Positions 58,042-64,000 of a stretch of DNA of 64,000 bases are shown piece by piece (the first letter of the stretch is position 1; every line of letters begins with the position of its first letter). The notes under the pieces are model-generated. The model made no database searches, was not told the origin of the DNA, and was given only the letters and a program-made list of their open reading frames with translations. This stretch comes from Synechococcus sp. HJ21-Hayes. Lineage in GTDB: Bacteria > Cyanobacteriota > Cyanobacteriia > PCC-6307 > Cyanobiaceae. Where the stretch lies: NCBI RefSeq assembly GCF_024345835.1, contig NZ_JAGQBW010000001.1, forward strand, positions 1-64,000. The letters run 5' to 3'. Both the position numbers and the translations under genes were made by a program.

Positions 58042-59421
58042 CTAGCCGGAAGCCACGGGAAAGAACACGGTGAGATCGTTGCCCGAGCGCTCGGTGAGCC
58101 GCCCACCAAGGCTGTGAAACAGCCGCTGGGTGGCCTGGCGACTGAGCTGCAGGCTGCCGGTGCCGGGATTCCAACTGAGCACGGGCCCCACGGAGCGGCG
58201 CTCCCCGGCCTGCGGCTCGGATCCAAACGCGGGATCTCCGGCCCCACTGAGCCGCAGCTTGAGCCGCGACCCGGCCGGCTGGAGGCTGAGCACCACGCAC
58301 GAGCCGGCCGGCAGACCACGGCTGAACCGATCGATCAATCCGCCGAGCATGGTCTCGAGGCGACTGGGATCACTGAGCACCGGCGGTAGATCCGCCGCCA
58401 TCACCAGCTCCAGCAGCAGACCCCGGCGTTCCAGCTGGTGCCGGCAGAGGGGCTCCAGCTGCCGCAGCAGCTGGGCCAGGTCGGTGCGGGCCAACCGCTG
58501 GGCCGGCTCCGGGCCGGGTTGGCGCTGCAGTTCAGCGGCGTGGAAGATCAGGCCGAAGCGATCGATCTGCTCACTGCATTCACCATCGATCTGCTGCAGC
58601 CGCTGACGCACCAGCTCGGAGAGATCGGCCCGGCGCAGCAGGGAGCGAATCAGGGTGCGAATGGTGGCCAGGGGAGTGCGCACCTCATGGGTGAGGGCCT
58701 CGAGCAGGGCCAGTTCACTGCTGGGGCCAGGCTTCGCCTCCTGGCCATCACTGCGGTGCACCAGGGGCTGCAGCGTCACGCTTGGAGCCATGGAAGCGAG
58801 CCGTTCCGCCAGCCGCGGCCAGAAGGCCTCCGCCAGTTGCCCATCGCTCTGCAGCGGGCCCAGGCCCTGCAACGCCTCGCGCAACTGCCTGCCCTGGTGC
58901 GGAGCCGAGCGCTGCAGGCGCCCAGCCAGGAGGTTCAGAGCCGCCGACAGGGTGGACGGGTCGAAACGCACCGCCAGCTGCCGTGCCTGGGGCGGACCCG
59001 CCAGGGTCATGGCCACCTGCAGCTGGGGGGTGATCACCAACAAGAGGGGATCACTGCCATCGCCCTCCTCCAAGGGCAGCCGACTGAAACCGCCGAGGGC
59101 CTCCCGAGGCGGCGGCGCACTGGCGGCCCGGGAACTGGGCAACAGCGGAGCCGCCTGGGTGAAGAGATCCCCCAGCTCCTCCGGAGCCCACACCCAGCCC
59201 TGCAACTGGGCGAGCAGGGCTGGTTCATAGAGAGCAGGCAGGGGCGAGGCCAGCCACACCCCCTGCAGGGGCTGCAAGGGCAGGAGGAAATCCTCCTGAA
59301 GGGTGGCCAGAGCCGCCCACCACTGGCGGCGAATGCTGTCCTCATCACTGCGGCCGGCGGGGACACCCGCGGCCAACAGCTGCCGCAGGGAATCCAGGCT
59401 GTCGCTGACTGAGGCCGCCAT
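58042..59421 (-). CDS. Sensor histidine kinase with degenerate ATP-binding domain
   Basis: 459 aa from ATG 59421, which overlaps the rodA stop (TGATG). An N-terminal half without recognised domain or membrane span precedes an H-box, LLEALTHEVRTPLATIRTLI, with the phospho-acceptor His. In the catalytic half the N-box position reads RLETMLGGLIDRFSRGL without the usual Asn, and the G1 position reads LSGAGDPAFG without DxG; only a G2-like PGTGSLQLS is kept. The response regulator is not nearby. It lies just upstream of psaD. Confidence 0.75.
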   Translation of the reverse strand: MAASVSDSLDSLRQLLAAGVPAGRSDEDSIRRQWWAALATLQEDFLLPLQPLQGVWLASPLPALYEPALLAQLQGWVWAPEELGDLFTQAAPLLPSSRAASAPPPREALGGFSRLPLEEGDGSDPLLLVITPQLQVAMTLAGPPQARQLAVRFDPSTLSAALNLLAGRLQRSAPHQGRQLREALQGLGPLQSDGQLAEAFWPRLAERLASMAPSVTLQPLVHRSDGQEAKPGPSSELALLEALTHEVRTPLATIRTLIRSLLRRADLSELVRQRLQQIDGECSEQIDRFGLIFHAAELQRQPGPEPAQRLARTDLAQLLRQLEPLCRHQLERRGLLLELVMAADLPPVLSDPSRLETMLGGLIDRFSRGLPAGSCVVLSLQPAGSRLKLRLSGAGDPAFGSEPQAGERRSVGPVLSWNPGTGSLQLSRQATQRLFHSLGGRLTERSGNDLTVFFPVASG

Positions 59422-60704
59422 CAGCGGCTGCCCTGGGCGGAGACGCCGCGGCGGGCCACCGAGGCGCACAGGCCGAGGGCGATGAAGTTCACGAGCATGG
59501 CCGAGCGGCCATAACTGAGCCAGGGCAAGGGAATTCCGGTGATCGGCCCCAGGCCGATCGTCATGTTGATGTTCACCACCACCTGAAACATCACCATCGC
59601 CCCGATCCCCACCACCACGAGCGACTCGTAATCCGTGCGGGCCTTACCGGCGATCTGCAGCAGCCGCCAGATCCACACCACAAACCCGAGCACCACCACC
59701 ATCGAGCCGATGAACCCGGTTTCCTCGCCCAGGGCACTGAAGATGAAATCGGTGTGCTGCTCGGGGATGAAGCGCAGCAGGGTGAGGTGGCCGTGCATCA
59801 AACCGGTGCCCAGGAGACCTCCGGAGCCAATCCCCACCGTGCTTTGCAGAAGGTGATATCCCCCGCCCAGGGGATCTTGGGATGGATCGAGAAACAGGGT
59901 GAGCCGGGCGCGCTGGTGGGGCTGCAGAAAGTTGTTCCACAGCCAGGGGGTCGCCATGGCAAAGGCGGCCTGCACGGCTAAGACCACAGCGAGCCCCACA
60001 CGCTTCCAGGGCAGGGATGTCCAGGCCAACCAGCCCATGGCCGGAATCCAGGCCAACAGCAGCCAGGGGAAGGCACCGGCCAGGATCGCCGTGAACAGCG
60101 GCGCCATGAACAGCATCACCCAGGCTCCGGGCATGCCCGACCAAAACATCATCACGAGCAGCACGGCACCGAACACCAGCGAGCTGCCGAGATCTGGCTG
60201 AACGAACACCAACAGCCAGGGGACGCTGATCATCGCCACAGGCCGCAGCAGATCCACGGGGCGCTCCACCGGATGGCGGGACAGCACCCTGGCGAGCAAC
60301 AGGATCGCCGCCACTTTGGCGAACTCAGAGGGCTGCACGTGGAAGCCGGCGATGTTGATCCAGCTCTGGGCGCCAAGGGCGCTGACGCCCACGATCCGCA
60401 CGGCAATCAGGCTGGTCACCATGGCGCCATAGATGGGCCACTGCCAGCTGCTGATCCGCTCCAAGGGCACCCGCGCCAGCAGCAGGGCGATGGCCATGCC
60501 CACGGCGGCAGTGACCCAGTGCTGATACCAATCGGCGTAATCGGCCTGGCGCTGAGTGCTGGCGATCAGGATTCCGGCGATGAAGATCATCGCGAGGGGG
60601 ATCCACCAGAGCAGCTTGTCCACGCCATCCACCCAGTGGCGGCGACGCAACTTGCCACTGCCGAACATGCCGGCGCGCCTGCCCCAAAGGCCGAGCACCG
60701 TCAT
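59421..60704 (-). CDS. rodA: Rod-shape SEDS protein RodA
   Basis: 427 aa, about ten membrane helices. GAQSWINIAGFHVQPSEFAK, VQPDLGSSLVFGAVLLVMMF, RFIPEQHTDFIFSALGEETG and the C-terminal IPLPWLSYGRSAMLVNFIAL are SEDS glycosyltransferase hallmarks. It polymerises lipid II for side-wall peptidoglycan. It starts within the mrp stop (ATGA) and ends on the kinase start (TGATG). Confidence 0.96.
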   Translation of the reverse strand: MTVLGLWGRRAGMFGSGKLRRRHWVDGVDKLLWWIPLAMIFIAGILIASTQRQADYADWYQHWVTAAVGMAIALLLARVPLERISSWQWPIYGAMVTSLIAVRIVGVSALGAQSWINIAGFHVQPSEFAKVAAILLLARVLSRHPVERPVDLLRPVAMISVPWLLVFVQPDLGSSLVFGAVLLVMMFWSGMPGAWVMLFMAPLFTAILAGAFPWLLLAWIPAMGWLAWTSLPWKRVGLAVVLAVQAAFAMATPWLWNNFLQPHQRARLTLFLDPSQDPLGGGYHLLQSTVGIGSGGLLGTGLMHGHLTLLRFIPEQHTDFIFSALGEETGFIGSMVVVLGFVVWIWRLLQIAGKARTDYESLVVVGIGAMVMFQVVVNINMTIGLGPITGIPLPWLSYGRSAMLVNFIALGLCASVARRGVSAQGSR

Positions 60705-61837
60705 GCCACCGGCACGCCGCCGAGCACCCGTTCGGCCAAACGGCGGAAGGCCTCGGCCGTGAGGGAAGCCGGGGCGCTGAGCACCGCCGGCCTCCCCGCA
60801 TCACCGCCCTGAACCACCGCCAGTTCCATGGGTAACTGGGCCAGAAGCGGCACTCCGGCCTCCTCAGCCAGCAGGGCCCCACCACCGGAGCCGAACAGCT
60901 CATAGCGCTTGTCGGGCGCATCGGGCGGAATGAACGCCGTCATGTTCTCCACCACCCCCAGCACCGGCACGCCCATCTGCAGGAACATGGCCAGCCCCCG
61001 GCGCGCATCCTGCAGCGACACGGTCTGCGGGGTCGTCACCACAATCACACCGGCCATGGGCACGGCCTGGGCCAGGCTCAGCTGGGCATCTCCAGTGCCG
61101 GGGGGAAGATCCACCACAAGTACATCCCGCTCGCCCCAGTCCACTTGGTAGAGGAACTGGCGAATGATGCCGTTGAGCATCGGTCCACGCCAGATCACGG
61201 GCTGGTTCTCGGCGATCAGCAACCCCATCGACACCATGGCGATGCCACAACTCTCGATCGGGGTGAGGATCTGCTCATTACCGCTGCCCCGCACCTCGGG
61301 GGTGCGATCGGCCACCCCGAGCATCGTGGGGGCATTGGGGCCGTAGATATCGGCATCCAACAGGCCCACCTTGAGGCCACTGGCCGCCAGGGCGCAGGCC
61401 AGGTTCACCGCCACGGTGCTCTTGCCAACGCCGCCCTTCCCACTGCTCACGGCAATCACCTGCTTCACCCCAGGAACGGGCTGGCGCTCGGGACCACCAC
61501 CACCGTGGCCAGCGGCTCCGATGGGGGCGCCCCCATGGCTATGGGCATGGGCATGGGCATGGGCATGGGCCGCCGCCGCTTCAGCGGGCTGTGCCAATTC
61601 GATCTGAACGTCGTCGATCCCGCTGAGTTGCAGCAACGCCGTGCGGGCTTCCGCCGCGATCCGCTCCCGCTGGCTGTTAGCAAAGCCCGGCAGCGCCAGA
61701 CGGAACACCACGCGGCTGTCCTGCAGGCGCACCTGCTGGATCCACTCCAAGGCCAACAGGCTGCGACCACTGCCGGCATCCTGGAGGGTCTCAAGCGCGG
61801 CAAGGGCCTGGGCGAGAGCTGGATCGGCGCTGGCCAT
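60701..61837 (-). CDS. mrp: Mrp/ApbC-family Fe-S carrier P-loop ATPase
   Basis: 378 aa. An N-terminal MIP18/DUF59-like domain (1-85) joins through a His/Ala-rich linker (HAHAHAHAHSHGG, near 93-105) to the ParA-like ATPase: deviant Walker A SSGKGGVGKSTVAVNLA, LLDADIYGPNAPTMLG, DLPPGTGDAQLSLAQ. The CxxC that binds the cluster in E. coli Mrp is replaced by FIPPDAPDKRYELFG. Likely delivers Fe-S clusters, inferred from family. Divergent from hemF. Confidence 0.92.
   Translation of the reverse strand: MASADPALAQALAALETLQDAGSGRSLLALEWIQQVRLQDSRVVFRLALPGFANSQRERIAAEARTALLQLSGIDDVQIELAQPAEAAAAHAHAHAHAHSHGGAPIGAAGHGGGGPERQPVPGVKQVIAVSSGKGGVGKSTVAVNLACALAASGLKVGLLDADIYGPNAPTMLGVADRTPEVRGSGNEQILTPIESCGIAMVSMGLLIAENQPVIWRGPMLNGIIRQFLYQVDWGERDVLVVDLPPGTGDAQLSLAQAVPMAGVIVVTTPQTVSLQDARRGLAMFLQMGVPVLGVVENMTAFIPPDAPDKRYELFGSGGGALLAEEAGVPLLAQLPMELAVVQGGDAGRPAVLSAPASLTAEAFRRLAERVLGGVPVA
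61541..61570 (-). repeat. Hexanucleotide tandem repeat in mrp
   Basis: Five exact copies of ATGGGC on the plus strand, encoding alternating His-Ala on the minus strand in the linker of Mrp; a degenerate sixth unit (ATGGCT) precedes. Unit length is a multiple of three, so copy-number changes keep the frame. Confidence 0.85.
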
Positions 61838-61993
61838 CCGGCAGAACTGAGCGAGGGACTGGATCCTAGGGGCCCCGTTCTGGCGCTTTCAGGTTCAGAC
61901 ATTCCATGATCGTGATGACAAACACTCTCGAGAGCTTGTGCGCTGGGGCCGCAGGCTGAAAAGGTGAGGCCGTGATCTGGCACCCCCTGGGGT

Positions 61994-63115
61994 GTGGCGT
62001 TGATGTTGAAGGGCCTGCTGTCCCGCGCGAAGAACAAGGTGACCGGGCTTCGCCCAGCCAGCGCCGACGCCATGCCCGCCGCGCCGGTCCTGGAGGCCCC
62101 TCCCGCCGATTCCAGGGCCCGGGCCAAGGCCCTGCTGATGGGCCTGCAGGACTCCATCTGCGCCGGCCTCGAGCAATTCGATGGCGTGGGCAGCTTCGCG
62201 GAAGAGAGCTGGGTGCGTCCGGAAGGCGGTGGCGGCCGCTCCCGGGTCATGAAGCAGGGCCGCGTGTTCGAGCAGGGCGGTGTGAACTTCTCGGAGGTGG
62301 AGGGCTCGGAATTGCCCCCTTCGATCCTCAGCCAGCGGCCGGAGGCCAAGGGGCACCGCTGGTTTGCCACCGGCACATCGATGGTGCTGCATCCCCGCAA
62401 CCCCTATATCCCCACCATTCACCTCAACTACCGCTACTTCGAGGCGGGTCCGGTGTGGTGGTTCGGTGGCGGCGCCGACCTCACCCCCTACTACCCGTTC
62501 CTGGAGGACGCCCAGCACTTCCACCGCACCCTCAAGGGCGCCTGCGACAGCGTGAACCCGGCCTATTACCCAGTGTTCAAGCCCTGGTGCGACGAGTATT
62601 TCTTCCTCAAGCACCGCCAGGAAACCCGCGGGGTGGGCGGCATCTTCTACGACTACCAAGATCCCCGCGGCGTGCTGTACAAGGGCCAAGATCCGAACGG
62701 CCCCGCGGCGGCGGCCAGCCAGGCCGCCGGTGCCGTGAGCCAGAGCTGGGACCAGCTGTTCCAGCTGGCCTCCGCCTGCGGCAACGCCTTTCTCCCGAGC
62801 TATCTGCCCATAGCCGAGAAGCGGCAGTTCACCCCCTTCGGCACCCGCGAGCGCGACTTCCAGCTCTACCGCCGCGGCCGCTACGTGGAGTTCAACCTGG
62901 TGTTCGACCGGGGCACGATCTTCGGCCTGCAGACCAATGGCCGCACCGAGTCGATCCTGATGTCGCTGCCGCCCCTAGTGCGCTGGGAGTACGGGTATCA
63001 GGCCGAAGCCGGCAGCCGTGAGGCACTGCTCACCGATCTGTTTACCCGCCCCCAGAACTGGCTGGGCGACCCCTCTCTGGCGGCACGCTGCCAACCCCAC
63101 GGGGCAGTGGGCTAA
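61994..63115 (+). CDS. hemF: Oxygen-dependent coproporphyrinogen III oxidase
   Basis: 373 aa from GTG 61994; ATG 62003 is the alternative. [60 protein letters not shown] and [20 protein letters not shown] are HemF signatures. It makes protoporphyrinogen IX for haem and chlorophyll under oxic conditions. Divergent from mrp with a 156-nt gap. Its last 74 nt overlap the end of the convergent amidase gene. Confidence 0.97.
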   Translation: MALMLKGLLSRAKNKVTGLRPASADAMPAAPVLEAPPADSRARAKALLMGLQDSICAGLEQFDGVGSFAEESWVRPEGGGGRSRVMKQGRVFEQGGVNFSEVEGSELPPSILSQRPEAKGHRWFATGTSMVLHPRNPYIPTIHLNYRYFEAGPVWWFGGGADLTPYYPFLEDAQHFHRTLKGACDSVNPAYYPVFKPWCDEYFFLKHRQETRGVGGIFYDYQDPRGVLYKGQDPNGPAAAASQAAGAVSQSWDQLFQLASACGNAFLPSYLPIAEKRQFTPFGTRERDFQLYRRGRYVEFNLVFDRGTIFGLQTNGRTESILMSLPPLVRWEYGYQAEAGSREALLTDLFTRPQNWLGDPSLAARCQPHGAVG

Positions 63116-63857
63116 CCAGCGGCTGATCTAGGCCGCCCGCCAGTGCCACAGCAACGCGATCGGCGATGAAGGCGATGGCCGCCAGCCGGCGGCTGGGATC
63201 CCGCAGGGTGGACTCCAAGGCCCCTTCGAGCTTGCCGATCTCAAGCAGAGTGATCCCCCGGCGCGGCCCACCCAGGCCGCCCCGGAACCCCATCGGATAG
63301 GCGCCGAAGGCGGCGGCCAGGCTTTCATCCACCCGCGTGAAGGGGCCCTGCAGGGCCGGGATCACGCCGGAGCCGATGCCACTCGAGCCGTAGGCATCGA
63401 AGTGAATCTCCAGGGCGTAGCCCCCACTGCGAACATGGCGCTTGCCCACACTCCAGTTGGTGCGCGGATCGTCCTGGTGGTGGATCGTGCGCAGGGGCGG
63501 TTCGTAGTAGCGGATGTTGAGGCCCAGCAACTGGCCGCGGGCCACGACCGCCTGGGCCACCGCCAGATTCCAGTAAAGCTCGTCGGTGATGCCGGGCTGC
63601 ATGGGGGCCAAGCCCGCCAGCGCCACCGCAGCTCCGGCGGTGCCAGCACCCGCAATCCCCTGGGAATCGGCATGGCCCGCCATCACCAGGATCTCGGTGG
63701 CTGCAGGCAACGGCCGCAGACCGATCCAGTTCTTCTGCAGCGCGCTGCGGGGACCGGTGAGGCTCTCGCTCCCCCTGGCGCTGGCTGTCACCAGGGGTTG
63801 GGCCGCGGCCGGAGCCAGCAGCCCGAGGGCCAGCAACAGGGCAAGGCGTCGGCCCAT
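63042..63857 (-). CDS. Exported N-acetylmuramoyl-L-alanine amidase-like protein
   Basis: 271 aa. Signal peptide at 1-20 ([17 protein letters not shown]). The amidase_3 zinc pattern appears as [23 protein letters not shown] and [18 protein letters not shown]. The last 25 residues are low-complexity. It would cut the peptide from peptidoglycan glycan in the periplasm. Its ATG overlaps the stop of the upstream gene (TGATG). The usual second His spacing should be checked; the family call is fairly firm. Confidence 0.75.
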   Translation of the reverse strand: MGRRLALLLALGLLAPAAAQPLVTASARGSESLTGPRSALQKNWIGLRPLPAATEILVMAGHADSQGIAGAGTAGAAVALAGLAPMQPGITDELYWNLAVAQAVVARGQLLGLNIRYYEPPLRTIHHQDDPRTNWSVGKRHVRSGGYALEIHFDAYGSSGIGSGVIPALQGPFTRVDESLAAAFGAYPMGFRGGLGGPRRGITLLEIGKLEGALESTLRDPSRRLAAIAFIADRVAVALAGGLDQPLVSPLPRGVGSVPPERGRPASSGGG

Positions 63858-64000
63858 CAGATCGGCGAGCTGAGCAGATTGCCGTCGCTGAACAGACCCA
63901 GCTTGGGTCCCATCTCCAGCTCAAGGGCAATCAGTTCATCCCGGTGGGCGCGCAAGCGCAGGGCGCTGCCGGTGGCGGTGTCGTGGCTGATCAGCCGGAG
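63857..64000 (-). CDS. C-terminal end of an unidentified gene (cut by window edge)
   Basis: The last 47 codons before TGA 63859-63857 read through ISHDTATGSALRLRAHRDEL, IALELEMGPKLGLFSDGN and LLSSPI. Not recognised. It overlaps the amidase ATG by one base, so it is the preceding gene in the same operon. Confidence 0.7.
   Translation of the reverse strand, partial: LRLISHDTATGSALRLRAHRDELIALELEMGPKLGLFSDGNLLSSPI

Overview
The window is a chromosomal segment of a GC-rich picocyanobacterium of the Synechococcus/Cyanobium type. The sequence shows photosystem I genes (psaI, psaL, psaD), NDH-1 subunit NdhN, the clock-associated Fe-S protein LdpA, a CrtD-like carotenoid enzyme, cyanobacterial-only families (DUF1815, DUF2839, CAAD) and a perfect match to the cyanobacterial SOS box in front of recA. 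Three tRNA genes are present (Ser-GCT, Gln-TTG, Arg-CCG). I see no rRNA and no CRISPR array.

Layout. 1-4.6 kb: the edge of an IS5-family transposase, psaI-psaL with an intrinsic terminator, a HEAT-repeat protein, a membrane glycosyltransferase, and a divergent pair made of an NlpC/P60 peptidase and a penicillin-binding-type serine hydrolase. 4.6-14.6 kb: an accessory island next to tRNA-Ser. It holds an XRE regulator overlapping a membrane protein, several small or decayed genes, a truncated second XRE copy, and a complete type I restriction-modification operon (hsdM-hsdS-hsdR). A short remnant of a second hsdM start lies at 6.1 kb, so the island looks like two copies of one module of which one has decayed. 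14.7-16.5 kb: alr and an HNH nuclease.

16.5-33.5 kb: the S10-spc-alpha ribosomal superoperon, all on the minus strand, from rplC to rpmE, with secY, adk, rpoA, truA and then prfA. rpsJ, rpsN, rpmD and infA are not in the cluster. Several hairpins with U-tracts or structured leaders interrupt it (rplO/secY, rplQ/truA, truA/rplM, rpmE/prfA) and may set expression steps inside the transcript.

33.8-64 kb: core housekeeping. ndhN-ldpA-ycf45 overlap as one operon. Then come recA, small cyanobacterial proteins, a helicase-like protein without a visible Walker A lysine, tyrA, crtD and a fructosamine-kinase-like gene. A JAMM protease sits beside a MoeB/MoeZ-type E1 with a rhodanese domain. These are followed by a tandem-domain CobO/BtuR-like protein, larE, recF-speD, trpE-gshA-ppc (each overlapping the next by 4 bp), psaD with its terminator, mrp-rodA-histidine kinase (overlapping stops and starts), hemF and an amidase. 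The most unusual material is the 5-7.5 kb part of the island; other points of interest are the apparent ATT start of recF and degenerate enzymes (helicase-like protein, histidine kinase).
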